From: an uncultured Burkholderiales bacterium
GTDB taxonomy: Bacteria > Pseudomonadota > Gammaproteobacteria > Burkholderiales > Burkholderiaceae_C
Direction: 5' to 3'
Length of the DNA: 49,899 bases
NCBI GenBank assembly: GCA_903820745.1
Contig: CAIJIT010000154.1
Location: 1 to 49,899, forward strand
The position numbers and the translations under genes were made by a program. A model generated the notes under the pieces. It was given only the letters and a program-made list of their open reading frames with translations. It was not told the origin of the DNA and did no database searches. This document shows positions 16,118 to 24,554 of the stretch, in pieces (the first letter of the stretch is position 1; every line of letters begins with the position of its first letter).

Positions 16118-17857
16118 ATGGCATCAAATCGTCGCGAATTCATCGGCAAGGTAGCAGCCACCGCTTCAGTGCTTGCCATCGGCAGCACCTTGACCGCCTG
16201 CGGCGGCAGCAACAGCAGTGCCATTCCGGCCCAGTTCAGATACGGTGTCGCCAGTGGCGACCCATTGACTGACCGGGTGATCCTCTGGACCCATGCCAAG
16301 ATTCTCGATGCGCTGACTGCGGTCGCCTTGACCTGGCAGATCGCCACCGACAGCAATTTCAGCACGGTGGTCAATTCAGGCCGCATCGGTGCTTTCGAAG
16401 CCACCGGATTCACGGTCAAGGTTGATGCCCTCGGCTTGAGCGCCGGGACGACCTATTACTACCGTTTTCTTGATGATGCCGGAACGGTCTCACCGGTCGG
16501 CACCACGCGCACCTTGCCGGCCGCCAGCGTGGCTTCGGTCAAGTTCGCGGTATTTTCCTGTGCGCTCTACTCAGAAGGCTTCTTCAACACCTATGACGCC
16601 GCGGCCAAATCGGACGCGCAATATGCGATCCACTTGGGTGACTACATCTACGAATATGGCTCGGATCCGAAAAAATTCGGCAATACCGACGCCGTGACGC
16701 TCGGACGGGTGACCAGTCCGGCCAACGACATCGTCAGCTTGAGCGACTACCGCACCCGTTATGCCACTTATCGTCTGGATGCGAACCTGCAGGCCTTGCA
16801 TGCCAAGATGCCCTGGATCACGATCTGGGACGACCACGAATTCGCCAACAACGCCTACGTCACTGGGGCTGAAAACCACAACAGCACGACCCAGGGCCTG
16901 TGGCTGACCCGCAAAGCGATCGCGGCGCAGGTTTATCACGAGTGGATGCCGATCCGTACCCCCGATGCAGCCAATCTGCTGAAGATCTACCGCAGCTTCG
17001 ACTTCGGCAGCCTGTTCAGTCTGCATATGCTCGACACCCGCATCGAAGGTCGAGATCAGCAATATGACAATTTTGGCGATGCCGACGGCGGCATCGGTCG
17101 CTATGTCACCGGCCTGACCAGCGGCAGCGATGCGAGCCGGCGCATGATCAGCACGACGCAGCAGAGCTGGCTGACCAGCGGCCTGACCGCCTCCAAGGCG
17201 ACCTGGCAGTTGCTTGGCAATCAGGACATCATGGCGCGGATGTGGTTCCCAGCCTCGGTGCTGCAACTGGCGGCCACCGGCGCCGATCCGACCAAGGCCA
17301 TTGGCGATTACCTGACTGCCAAGGCCACCAAGGCGGCAGCGGGTCCGGCCGCTTTGACGTCGACCCAGACCGCGCTCTTGAACCCCGCTGTGAATCCCCG
17401 CCTGCCTTACAACCTTGACTCATGGGATGGCTATCCGAGCAATCGCGAGGCAGTGCTGCAAACGGTCAAGGCGCAAGGCAAGAAGCTGGTCGTGCTGTCT
17501 GGCGATTCACACAACGCCTGGTTTTCCAATCTGACGACATTGGCGGGTGAAAAAATCGGTGTGGAGTTCGCCGGTTCTTCCGTCACCGCACCGGGCTTCG
17601 AGAGTGCCGGTCTGGGCGGCCTGGCCAGTTCGATGGACGGCAGCGCTGTGGCCAAGGCTTCAGGCTCGGGCCTTGGCCTGGTTGATGATTTGAATTACAG
17701 CGACAGCACCCGGCGTGGTTATCTGCTGATGACGGTCAGCGCTGATGCGGTCAAGGGTGAATTTGTCTTCGTCAGCACGGTCAAATCGGCGACCTATAGC
17801 GCGGCGGTAGGCAAGACCATCACGGTCAGTGTTGCCGGCGTCACCACTTACGCTTGA
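16118..17857 (+). CDS. phoD: PhoD-family alkaline phosphatase/phosphodiesterase, Tat-exported, possible lipoprotein
   Basis: This 579-residue protein begins with a Tat signal (NRREFIGKVAATASVLAIGS) that ends in a lipobox-like LTAC, so it may be a lipid-anchored Tat substrate. An N-terminal Fn3-like PhoD domain (RYGVASGDPLTDRVILWTH, AGTTYYYRFLDDAG) precedes the catalytic domain. The catalytic domain has FAVFSCALYSEGFF, IHLGDYIYEYG, ITIWDDHEFANNAY, LLGNQDIMARMWFP and VLSGDSHNAWFSNL. PhoD enzymes use Ca2+/Fe3+ and cleave phosphomono- and diesters, and are classic Pho-regulon members. This is the third secreted phosphatase in 14 kb. Confidence 0.92.
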   Translation: MASNRREFIGKVAATASVLAIGSTLTACGGSNSSAIPAQFRYGVASGDPLTDRVILWTHAKILDALTAVALTWQIATDSNFSTVVNSGRIGAFEATGFTVKVDALGLSAGTTYYYRFLDDAGTVSPVGTTRTLPAASVASVKFAVFSCALYSEGFFNTYDAAAKSDAQYAIHLGDYIYEYGSDPKKFGNTDAVTLGRVTSPANDIVSLSDYRTRYATYRLDANLQALHAKMPWITIWDDHEFANNAYVTGAENHNSTTQGLWLTRKAIAAQVYHEWMPIRTPDAANLLKIYRSFDFGSLFSLHMLDTRIEGRDQQYDNFGDADGGIGRYVTGLTSGSDASRRMISTTQQSWLTSGLTASKATWQLLGNQDIMARMWFPASVLQLAATGADPTKAIGDYLTAKATKAAAGPAALTSTQTALLNPAVNPRLPYNLDSWDGYPSNREAVLQTVKAQGKKLVVLSGDSHNAWFSNLTTLAGEKIGVEFAGSSVTAPGFESAGLGGLASSMDGSAVAKASGSGLGLVDDLNYSDSTRRGYLLMTVSADAVKGEFVFVSTVKSATYSAAVGKTITVSVAGVTTYA

Positions 17858-17880
17858 CGATTTTTATCGGGATGGACAGG

Positions 17881-17898
17881 GCGTCATATTCAGGTCAC
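17881..17898 (+). promoter_or_regulatory. Pho box before the plcP-like gene
   Basis: GCGTCAT-ATTC-AGGTCAC has two GTCA cores exactly 11 bp apart (10/14 to consensus). A possible -10, CAGACT, starts 11 bp after the box. The start codon is only 24 bp downstream, so the transcript would have almost no 5' leader, and no ribosome-binding site is visible. Confidence 0.65.
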
Positions 17899-17922
17899 AG
17901 GGTGCTGCCAGACTAGCGACTC

Positions 17923-18789
17923 ATGAAACCTGCAGATGCCTTCTTGCATGCTTTGCATGAACCAATTCTCGATGCCGACGAGCATGATCCGGACGGTCTG
18001 CGTTTTCGCACCGTCTGGATTTCTGACATCCATCTAGGTACGCCCGGCTGTCAGGCTGAAGCCTTGCTGGATTTTCTGCGCTGCGTCGAATGCGAGCACC
18101 TCTATCTGGTCGGCGACATCATCGACGGCTGGCAGCTCAAGCGCAGTTGGTATTGGCCGCAAGCCCACAACGACGTGATTCAAAAGCTCTTGCGCAAGGC
18201 GCGCAAGGGCACCAAAGTGGTGTTTATTCCGGGCAATCACGATGAATTCGCACGCAAGTACCTGACCCACAATTTCGGCGGTGTCGAGGTCGTCAAGGAC
18301 TGTATCCACGTGACGGCCGACGGCAAGAAGCTGTGGATCACGCATGGCGACTTGTTTGACGGGGTCATCCAGATCGCCAAATGGCTGGCCTATCTGGGCG
18401 ACACGGCCTATGAGTTCACGCTGAAGCTGAACCGCTATTTGAATTCCTTGCGCGCACGTCTGGGCTTGCCTTACTGGAGCTTGTCCAAGTATTTGAAGTT
18501 GAAGGTCAAACGTGCCGTCAGCTATGTCAGCGACTTCGAAGGCGCAGTGGCGCGCGAGGCCAGGCACCGCGGTGCTGATGGGGTCGTCTGCGGCCACATT
18601 CACCATGCCGAGTTGCGCGACATCGACGGCATCCTCTACGCCAACGACGGTGACTGGGTCGAGAGTCTGACCGCGCTGGTCGAGCATGCCGACGGTCGGC
18701 TCGAAATTCTCGACTGGACCGAGCATGCAGCGCGCACGGCGCAGGCTCAGAAAGCCTTGACGAATTCGTTGGTGACGGTTGCCGGTTGA
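17923..18789 (+). CDS. plcP: PlcP-type phospholipase C (calcineurin-like metallophosphoesterase)
   Basis: This 288-residue cytosolic metallophosphoesterase is of the group often labelled UDP-2,3-diacylglucosamine pyrophosphatase. Its long, specific motifs (GDIIDGWQLKRSWYWPQAHN, VIQKLLRKARKGTK, GLPYWSLSKYLKLKVK, CGHIHHAELRDIDG) resemble PlcP of Sinorhizobium more than LpxH. PlcP removes the phosphorylated headgroup from membrane phospholipids under phosphate starvation, giving diacylglycerol for phosphorus-free lipids. Metal ligands are at Asp35, His37, Asp65, Asn105, His106, His141, His225 and His227. The Pho box in front and the glycosyltransferase and OlsB further on support this assignment. 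Confidence 0.85.
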   Translation: MKPADAFLHALHEPILDADEHDPDGLRFRTVWISDIHLGTPGCQAEALLDFLRCVECEHLYLVGDIIDGWQLKRSWYWPQAHNDVIQKLLRKARKGTKVVFIPGNHDEFARKYLTHNFGGVEVVKDCIHVTADGKKLWITHGDLFDGVIQIAKWLAYLGDTAYEFTLKLNRYLNSLRARLGLPYWSLSKYLKLKVKRAVSYVSDFEGAVAREARHRGADGVVCGHIHHAELRDIDGILYANDGDWVESLTALVEHADGRLEILDWTEHAARTAQAQKALTNSLVTVAG

Positions 18790-18836
18790 TCTGACCTCAG
18801 CATGGCCTGAGGCCACACATCCGCATCAGGCCGACC

Positions 18837-19064
18837 CTAGTCGGGCGCAATGACGACTGTGGCGGTCAACCCGGCGGACTTTTGTCTGTGGTCCAGCAAC
18901 TCTTGCCAGCCTGCTTTCAGGGTCTCAGCAGACTGGGTCAAGATGATGCCAAAAGTCAGTTGCCGGGTTTGGGCCTGCGCGTGAGAGCTGGCAATCATTG
19001 CAGAAGCAGTGCCGAACACGGCGGCGCAGACGGACCACTTGACAACAAAGAGCCGAATTTTCAT
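18837..19064 (-). pseudogene. phnD relic: N-terminus of a phosphonate-binding protein
   Basis: A 75-codon frame with a good AGGAG site encodes a signal peptide (MKIRLFVVKWSVCAAVFGTA) and then LTFGIILTQSAETLKAGWQ and VVIAPD. This matches the first part of PhnD, whose family reads LNFGIISTES...W and ..FFAPDYAG. A TAG replaces the tyrosine position after APD, and no PhnD-like sequence continues downstream. About three quarters of the gene is gone. Its ATG still overlaps the stop of the phnC relic. Confidence 0.75.
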
Positions 19065-19378
19065 GGGCAGCTCCTGAAATGCTGACGCAGAGGCTGCGAC
19101 TCCTTGCTGGGACTGTGTCGAATGATCGGGGTCTGGTGGCTTGGCCCCGGTGCATGACGTCCCGCCAAATGAAGGCTTGAAACGCCATGCAGGTCGACGC
19201 AATGCACACCGGTCAGCATTCGCAGCAAGGTCGATTTCCCCGACCCTGAGCTGCAAATCAGCGCCGCTAATTCGCGAAATTTGACCTGCGGCGGGAGGTC
19301 GCAAAGCGCCAACTGCATCCTGAAGCAACTGCGCAAGTTGCGCCCATCAAGTGCAAGTTCAACTGCAGATTCGCTCAT
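19061..19378 (-). pseudogene. phnC relic: N-terminus of a phosphonate ABC-transporter ATPase
   Basis: The frame starts at 19378 after an AAGGAG site. It encodes SESAVELALDGRNLRSCF, a decayed lead-in, and a recognisable Walker A (SSGSGKSTLLRMLTGVH). After about 60 residues the similarity ends and the frame continues as unrelated sequence to a stop at 19061. Q-loop, signature and Walker B are absent, so it cannot be a working ATPase. The phnC-phnD order is that of phosphonate transport operons. Pho-type repeats remain upstream. Confidence 0.75.
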
Positions 19379-19419
19379 CGGTGGACTCCTTTCACCGAGG
19401 ACGATCATCTACAGTTGAT

Positions 19420-19448
19420 GTGACAGCATGTTGATGTTTACGTGACAG
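19420..19448 (-). promoter_or_regulatory. Pho-type repeats before the phn relics
   Basis: On the minus strand two perfect CTGTCAC units (19442-19448 and 19420-19426) are spaced 22 bp apart, exactly two 11-bp turns. The unit between them is degenerate (ACATCAA). They lie 42 bp before the phnC relic start and are probably the surviving promoter of the lost phosphonate operon. Confidence 0.65.
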
Positions 19449-19471
19449 CTGACCCGCGGCTGCGGGTCAGC
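19448..19471 (-). terminator. Hairpin after the histone-like gene
   Basis: A perfect 10-bp stem (GCTGACCCGC / GCGGGTCAGC) with a 4-nt loop begins 6 bp after the stop codon at 19478. There is no T-run, so it may be a weak or factor-assisted terminator. It directly abuts the Pho-type repeats. Confidence 0.6.
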
Positions 19472-19477
19472 AACTCG

Positions 19478-20248
19478 TCATTTCCCTTTTGGGCGGCCGG
19501 TTTTCAGTGGCGAGACATTCTTCAATGCTTTCAGCATGGTGGTGTCGCTCAGCGAGGCCAGCAATTGCAGGCCGGCCCGCAGCAACTCGCTCTTTTTTGC
19601 TGGGTGTGCAGCTTTCAGCGCGCGCTGCTTTAGCGCATCGATCAAGGCATAGTCGGCGATGGGCATGGTGAAACTGTCGCGCACCAGCTTTTCCTTCGCC
19701 GGCTTGACCGGCTTGGTGGCTTCAACTGCAACTGCGGCTTTGACCAAGCCCGCAGCCTTGAGCTTGGGATGTGCCACTTTGCCTGCCAATGGTGCAGTTT
19801 TGGGTTTGGCCAGAACAGGTTTGAGCTTCACCGGCTTGGACGCTTGACTGTCCTTGCTTGCAGGTTTCTTGATCGCAGCAGTGGGTGCTGGCGGCTTGAC
19901 TGCAACGGCGACCTTGCGGGCCGGCTTGGCTGCGCGAGCCACAGTAGGTGCTGCTTTGACTGGCTTGGTTGGCGCTTTCGGCGGCAGCTTGGCAGCCGAT
20001 TTTGCAACGGACTTCGCGACTGTTTTGGGTTTGCTCGTGGCGACCGGCGCAGTTGGCGTGGCAGCGATTGGCAATGCGGTTGGTGCTTTGGTAGGCGTTG
20101 AAGCTGCGGCTTTGCTTGGACGGTGCGGTGCCGCGCGCTTGGGGCGGGCTGCACTTGTTGGCGTGGCGACTTTCACAAGCGGTGCAGCGACCAGAGCCGA
20201 AGCTTCAACGGTCTCGATTTTGGATGGAACGGGTTGTGTGCTGTTCAT
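19478..20248 (-). CDS. Histone-H1-like Ala/Lys/Pro-rich protein
   Basis: This 256-residue protein has two parts. Residues ~15-185 are a low-complexity tail of Ala, Lys, Pro, Thr and Val, with repeated AAP/KPA/AKP blocks typical of bacterial H1-like nucleoid proteins. Residues ~187-256 form a folded domain (LVRDSFTMPIADYALIDALK, KKSELLRAGLQLL, PLKTGRPKGK) found in many betaproteobacterial homologues and likely to bind DNA or oligomerise. A good AGGAG site, a TTGACA...TATACT promoter and a palindromic operator precede it. It is probably a chromatin or stress protein; the specific role is unknown. Confidence 0.75.
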   Translation of the reverse strand: MNSTQPVPSKIETVEASALVAAPLVKVATPTSAARPKRAAPHRPSKAAASTPTKAPTALPIAATPTAPVATSKPKTVAKSVAKSAAKLPPKAPTKPVKAAPTVARAAKPARKVAVAVKPPAPTAAIKKPASKDSQASKPVKLKPVLAKPKTAPLAGKVAHPKLKAAGLVKAAVAVEATKPVKPAKEKLVRDSFTMPIADYALIDALKQRALKAAHPAKKSELLRAGLQLLASLSDTTMLKALKNVSPLKTGRPKGK

Positions 20249-20272
20249 CTCGATCTCCTGTTGTGGAAAAAC

Positions 20273-20303
20273 AGTATAAATCGTTTATACGGTATCTTGT
20301 CAA
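20273..20303 (-). promoter_or_regulatory. Promoter with palindromic operator for the histone-like gene
   Basis: Minus-strand -35 TTGACA (20298-20303) and -10 TATACT (20273-20278) are separated by 19 bp. Inside them lies the perfect palindrome GTATAAA-TCG-TTTATAC (20274-20290), which covers the -10. A dimeric repressor bound here would block transcription. Autoregulation by the protein's folded domain is possible but unproven. Confidence 0.6.
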
Positions 20304-20345
20304 CTGCTGAGCGACAGATTGGGCAGACCGAAAGTAGGGGGGTGG

Positions 20346-20367
20346 AGCTTAGGGTTTATGCTAAGCT
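20346..20367 (+). promoter_or_regulatory. Inverted repeat AGCTTAG-N8-CTAAGCT in the leader of the 74-residue gene
   Basis: Seven-base perfect arms lie 35-56 bp before the start at 20402. It could form a leader hairpin or be an operator. Nothing further can be said from sequence. Confidence 0.35.
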
Positions 20368-20401
20368 GGCGGTTATTGGTTCAGCTCAATTGGAGACTTA
20401 G

Positions 20402-20626
20402 ATGGCCACGATCGCTCAATCCGTTTATCTTGATTCGCTGCCAGGCCTTGTGTGCAAATTGAATGGCCCCGGGACGGCGTTGGATAACCCCTTTGTCTAT
20501 GACGATGCGGCCAAGGAGCTCAAGTTGATGGCCGTCAGCGGCCTGGTCGAAATCATCAGCGAGCGGTCCATGCAATACGCGGGCGATCAATTGATCGGCG
20601 AGATCACGTTCAAGCGCCTGAGCTGA
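20402..20626 (+). CDS. Small hypothetical protein (74 residues)
   Basis: The frame begins at an ATG preceded by TTGGAG and encodes ATIAQSVYLDSLPGLVCKL with a later LKLMAVSGLVEIISERSMQY. No signal peptide, membrane segment or known motif is visible. Composition is that of an ordinary soluble protein. It stands divergent to the histone-like gene and convergent to the TRAP transporter. I do not recognise its family. Confidence 0.6.
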   Translation: MATIAQSVYLDSLPGLVCKLNGPGTALDNPFVYDDAAKELKLMAVSGLVEIISERSMQYAGDQLIGEITFKRLS

Positions 20627-20643
20627 GCTCCCGGAGTTGCCCT

Positions 20644-22467
20644 TTACCTGCTGGCGATAAGACCCGGCAGGCCGGTTGCCAGCAAGGGCAGCCATGAAAT
20701 CACCAAGGTGCAGAGGAAGATCGCCAGCAGCGCAGGCAGCACCGAAACTGCCACATAGCGCAGCGGTTTGCCGAACATGGCCGAAGCAAAATAGATGTTC
20801 ATGCCGGCCGGTGGGCATAGAAATCCCATCTCCATATTGGCCAGGAAGATGATGCCGAAATGCACCGGGTCGATGCCGTAGCTGACAGCCACCGGCAGCA
20901 GCAAGGGCACCAGCACGACGATGGCGGCATAAATTTCCATCAGGGCACCCGCGGCGAACAAAAACAGGTTCAACGCCAGCAGGAAGACGAATTTGTTCGG
21001 GATCACGCTTTGGGCCCAGACGCTGGCCGCATCCGGAATGCCGGCGTCGATGAGGAAGTTGGTCAGCGCCAGGGCCATGCCGAGGATCAACATCACGCCG
21101 CCGATGATCTGCGCGCAATCGGTCAGGGCGTGGCCCAGCAAGCGCCAGCTCAATTCCCGATGTGCCAGCGCTTGGGTCAATACTGCATAGGCAGCGGTCA
21201 GCGCGGCGCTTTCGGTCGGCGTGGTGAACCCGCCAACCAGTGAGCCGATCGCCACCAGCGGTGCCAGCAACTCCCATTTGGCTTGCCAGAGGGTTTGCCC
21301 AAGGCTGCCAAGCTGGATCGCGCCGGAAGGTGCCGGCGCTGACAAGCCCTTGCGCTGCAGGAAACCACCGAAAACCAGCAGGAAGACCACCATCACGCAG
21401 GCGGGCAACAGGCCGGCCAGGAACATCGTGTTGATTGGAACCCGCGCGATGATGGCGTACATGATCAAGGGCACTGAGGGTGCCAGCAAGACCCCCAAGG
21501 CACTGGCGCTGGTCAATAAGCTGATGCCGCGCTGCTCGGGGTAACCGGCATTGCGCAACATCGGCAGTAGCAAGCCGCCCAGCGCGAGGATGGTCACGCC
21601 GCTGCCGCCAGTGAAGGCGGTGAAGAGAGAGCACAGCACCGCCGACGCAATCACGGTGCCATGCACACCGCTGCCGAACATTGCCAGGAAGACTGCGCTG
21701 AGCCGCTGCGCCGCGCCGGTGCGGGCAAAGATCAATCCGGCCAGGGTGAAGAGCGGCAGGGCTGGCAGCGAAGGATTGACGGTGATCTGGTAGTGGGACA
21801 AGGCCACCGAGGCCAAGGGCAGGCCATCCTGCCAGAACAGCGCCAAAGCCAGGCCGCCGAGCACGGCAAAGATCGGCGCGCCCGCCAAAAGCAAGGCCAG
21901 GATGAACAGCCCCGCCGGCAAGATCGGCAAGTCCTGGTCAGCTATTGCCACGCCAATTGCAAAGCTGCCCAGCGGCAGCAGAACGCCGAGTGTTTTCCAA
22001 ATCTCCGACTCGACACAGCGCGCTGCCAGCTTGGCGCCGAGCAGCAAGAAGCCCAGCGGCATCACCGCCTGTACCGCCCAAACTGGCAGGCCATAAGCCA
22101 GGACGTGACTCGCCTGCATTTCACTGGCGACAAAGCGCCAGCTCGCCAGCGCCAGCAGACCGCAGATCACGCTGGCACCCGCATCGGCAAAAGACTTCAA
22201 TGCTGATTTGAAGCGCCCACCGGCCATGTCTCCAAGCCCGCTGCCCAGCGAAGTCAGGTGCCCATGGCGCTCCGCCGCGACCGCGCCAAACATCGCCAGC
22301 AGCAGTCCCAGGTGCTGCACCAGCACGGGTGCATTCGCGATGCCCTGGCCCAGCAGCGGCCTTGCAGCGATTTCCACCAAGGGAATCAGCAGCATCAGCC
22401 CCAGCGCAATGATGGCCATCAATTCATCGGAACGCGCCAGCCAGCGCATGGGTTTGATCGAGTTCAT
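20644..22467 (-). CDS. TRAP transporter fused membrane subunits (DctQM)
   Basis: This 607-residue integral membrane protein has the small four-helix DctQ subunit (about 1-165; ARPLLGQGIANAPVLVQHLG) fused to the large DctM channel. Typical DctM motifs include SHYQITVNPSLPALPLFTLAG, PEQRGISLLTSASALGVL, and LANMEMGFLCPPAGMNIYFA near the end. TRAP systems import carboxylates or related organic acids using the sodium or proton gradient. Its start overlaps the end of the binding-protein gene by four bases. The substrate is not known. Confidence 0.92.
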   Translation of the reverse strand: MNSIKPMRWLARSDELMAIIALGLMLLIPLVEIAARPLLGQGIANAPVLVQHLGLLLAMFGAVAAERHGHLTSLGSGLGDMAGGRFKSALKSFADAGASVICGLLALASWRFVASEMQASHVLAYGLPVWAVQAVMPLGFLLLGAKLAARCVESEIWKTLGVLLPLGSFAIGVAIADQDLPILPAGLFILALLLAGAPIFAVLGGLALALFWQDGLPLASVALSHYQITVNPSLPALPLFTLAGLIFARTGAAQRLSAVFLAMFGSGVHGTVIASAVLCSLFTAFTGGSGVTILALGGLLLPMLRNAGYPEQRGISLLTSASALGVLLAPSVPLIMYAIIARVPINTMFLAGLLPACVMVVFLLVFGGFLQRKGLSAPAPSGAIQLGSLGQTLWQAKWELLAPLVAIGSLVGGFTTPTESAALTAAYAVLTQALAHRELSWRLLGHALTDCAQIIGGVMLILGMALALTNFLIDAGIPDAASVWAQSVIPNKFVFLLALNLFLFAAGALMEIYAAIVVLVPLLLPVAVSYGIDPVHFGIIFLANMEMGFLCPPAGMNIYFASAMFGKPLRYVAVSVLPALLAIFLCTLVISWLPLLATGLPGLIASR

Positions 22468-23468
22468 TTGCCAGCGCGAAAGGCCTTCAGATGGGCGAAA
22501 ACCTCGTCAAAGGTATCGGCTGGAACCATCACGCCGCGGATGCGCGGGTAGAGCTTTTGCGCCAACTGATCCCATTCATGCATCTGCTCTGGCGTTGGGC
22601 GGTTGATCTTCAAGCCGCGCTTGGCCATCGCGTCAACGGCTTCGTTGACTTCCTGCCTGGCCTTGCTGCGCATTTGCACGCCAGCTTTGTCGCTGGCGCT
22701 GCGCAGCGCCGCTTGCACCTCGGGCGACATCTCGCCCCAGGCTTTGCTCGTGACGACCAAAGCGCCGACGATCGGCGCCCAGTTGATTTCGAGCATGTTC
22801 GGCGCGGTCATGTAGATCTGGCTGGCCAGCGCGAAGTAGGGCGTCGACGGCACGACGTTGATCATGCCGGTCTGGATGGCGGGCAGGATGTCGGAGGTTT
22901 CCAGCGGCACCGGTGTGTAGCCCAGGCTTTTCATGATTTCCTGCTGCTCGGCTTCAGAGCCCCAGGCAAAGAATTTCATCTTCTTGAAGTCGTCCGGTCG
23001 GGTGGCCGGATCTTTGGAGAAAAAGCGTACCCAGCCGGCGTCACCCCAGGCGAGCACGACGAAGCCTTTGTCGAGGAATTTCTTTTCCATCGCCGGGCGC
23101 ATTTTTTCGCGCACATAGTCGACTTCGTCCCAGCTCTTGAACAGCAGCGGCAGGCTTTGCAAGGCGCTGATCGAGGGATCGATTTCACGCAAGCCGACCA
23201 CCGACAGCAGCGCGCCCTGCAACTGCCCGATGCGCATGCGCCGCGCCAGCTCGGCCTCACCGCCCTGGCTGCCATCGGCATAGACCAGGTATTTGGCATT
23301 GCCGCCCTGGGCATTGCGCCAGACTTCACCCAGCTCCATCAGCTGGCGGTGGTAAAGCGAATTTTTCGGTGCGACGGTACCGATCCGCAATTGCTTGTCT
23401 GCGGCCCAGGCGCTGCCGGTCAGCATGGCGGCCAGCAGGAGCAGGGCAAGGGTCAGTTTTTTCTTCAT
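22464..23468 (-). CDS. TRAP transporter solute-binding protein (DctP type)
   Basis: This 334-residue periplasmic protein has a signal peptide (KKLTLALLLLAAMLTGSAWA). It has the DctP fold markers LRIGTVAPKNSLYHRQLMEL, KKMKFFAWGSEAEQQEIMKS, PLETSDILPAIQTGMINVVP and INWAPIVGALVVTSKAW. It captures the substrate for the DctQM channel. It belongs to the subgroup that accompanies a TAtT protein, whose gene lies 12 bp upstream, and the three form one operon. Confidence 0.92.
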   Translation of the reverse strand: MKKKLTLALLLLAAMLTGSAWAADKQLRIGTVAPKNSLYHRQLMELGEVWRNAQGGNAKYLVYADGSQGGEAELARRMRIGQLQGALLSVVGLREIDPSISALQSLPLLFKSWDEVDYVREKMRPAMEKKFLDKGFVVLAWGDAGWVRFFSKDPATRPDDFKKMKFFAWGSEAEQQEIMKSLGYTPVPLETSDILPAIQTGMINVVPSTPYFALASQIYMTAPNMLEINWAPIVGALVVTSKAWGEMSPEVQAALRSASDKAGVQMRSKARQEVNEAVDAMAKRGLKINRPTPEQMHEWDQLAQKLYPRIRGVMVPADTFDEVFAHLKAFRAGK

Positions 23469-23480
23469 TGGAGACCTGAT

Positions 23481-24437
23481 TCAAAAGAGATCGTCGGCTT
23501 GGTCGAGCAGCCACTGCGCGCGCTCGCCCATCACTTCGTTTGACAAATTCGGGTGCAGAAGACTCACCGCATGAGCTTGGCGCAGCAGGGCTTCAAAGCC
23601 AGCGCGGTCGCCTCCCGGCAAGGCAATGGCTTCGGCCTTGGCGACATAGGCGCCGGCATTTTCCCCTCGGCTGAAAGTGATGGCCTGATCGAAATAGGCC
23701 AGCGCCTGTGTCTGTGAACCACCAGCGCGCACTGACTCGAAAGTCCCCATCAAGCTGGCCAACCCGCCCTCACCATGGCCGGGGTCGCGCTGCCAGGCCA
23801 GCGTGGCCAGGCGGATCGCCAAAGGCAGGTCGGCGACGATTTCGGGGTCGTCCTTCGAGTTGCTGATGCGGCCGCCCCAAGAGGCGGCGGCCCAGTAGGC
23901 CAGACCGATCTGGCGCTGACTCAGCTGCGGCCAGCGGGCTGGGTCGGGGCTCGCCAGCGCGGCCCGAAAGCCAGGCTGCTGGCGCTCGAGCGCGGCCATC
24001 GCATGTTGATGGGCGCGCCAGTACAGGCGGGCCGCGCGGACGCGCAGTTTTTGGGCGGCCCGCGAGTCCTTGGACTCGATGCGGTCGGCCTCGGCCGAGA
24101 CAAAGGCAAAGGCATATTGCGTGAAACCTCCCGCCACCGCTTCAGCCAAGGCGAAGCTGTCAGGCGTCTGGCTCAAAACCGACTCGGACAGCTTCAGGTA
24201 AAACGCCGCGGCCTCCCTGGCCAACTGGGTGTCGGTTTCAGCGCCCTGGTTCTGCTGCGCAAGTTCGTTGGCCGCGCTTTGCACGAGCAGCAAGCGCGGC
24301 GAGCAGGCGCACAGCAGGGCGAGCAGCATCATTACCAGCCCTTGCCTGGCGCCGCCGCTCAGGCTGCCCAAAGGCGGGGGCTCAAAGGTTGGCACGGGGT
24401 GGGTGGTCGGGGTAGGCATCAGGCGGGAATTTTTCAC
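23481..24437 (-). CDS. TRAP-associated TAtT-family protein (putative lipoprotein)
   Basis: This 318-residue protein resembles TAtT components, helical TPR-like periplasmic proteins that form a trimer and work with DctP. A hydrophobic segment with a lipobox-like end (LVMMLLALLCACS) lies at residues ~34-46. A later in-frame start just before this segment would give a shorter signal peptide. Family-like stretches include LSESVLSQTPDSFALAEAVA, QRQIGLAYWAAASWGGRI, and AYFDQAITFSRGENAGAYV. It is the first gene of the TRAP operon. Its presence often marks transport of hydrophobic or unusual acids. Confidence 0.8.
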   Translation of the reverse strand: MKNSRLMPTPTTHPVPTFEPPPLGSLSGGARQGLVMMLLALLCACSPRLLLVQSAANELAQQNQGAETDTQLAREAAAFYLKLSESVLSQTPDSFALAEAVAGGFTQYAFAFVSAEADRIESKDSRAAQKLRVRAARLYWRAHQHAMAALERQQPGFRAALASPDPARWPQLSQRQIGLAYWAAASWGGRISNSKDDPEIVADLPLAIRLATLAWQRDPGHGEGGLASLMGTFESVRAGGSQTQALAYFDQAITFSRGENAGAYVAKAEAIALPGGDRAGFEALLRQAHAVSLLHPNLSNEVMGERAQWLLDQADDLF

Positions 24438-24525
24438 TCGCCGACGATAGCTGCGGAATATGAAAAATTGGTGTCCACTTTTGCTCCGCCGAGCGGCGCG
24501 CTGTGGTTTGCATCAAACAACTGAA

Positions 24526-24543
24526 CCGTCACGCGGTTTTCAT
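24526..24543 (+). promoter_or_regulatory. Candidate Pho box before lplT
   Basis: CCGTCAC-GCGG-TTTTCAT has two units on the 11-bp period (11/14). It is nearly identical in form to the box at 27152. It lies 11 bp before the ATG at 24555 and 41 bp before the alternative ATG at 24585. If this box is used, the later start is likelier. Confidence 0.5.
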
Positions 24544-24554
24544 CTTTGCCTGTC

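Noticed and set aside
18796-18812. Hairpin CCTCAG/CTGAGG after the plcP-like gene as a terminator
   Set aside because: The stem is only 6 bp with no T-run. It may be coincidental.
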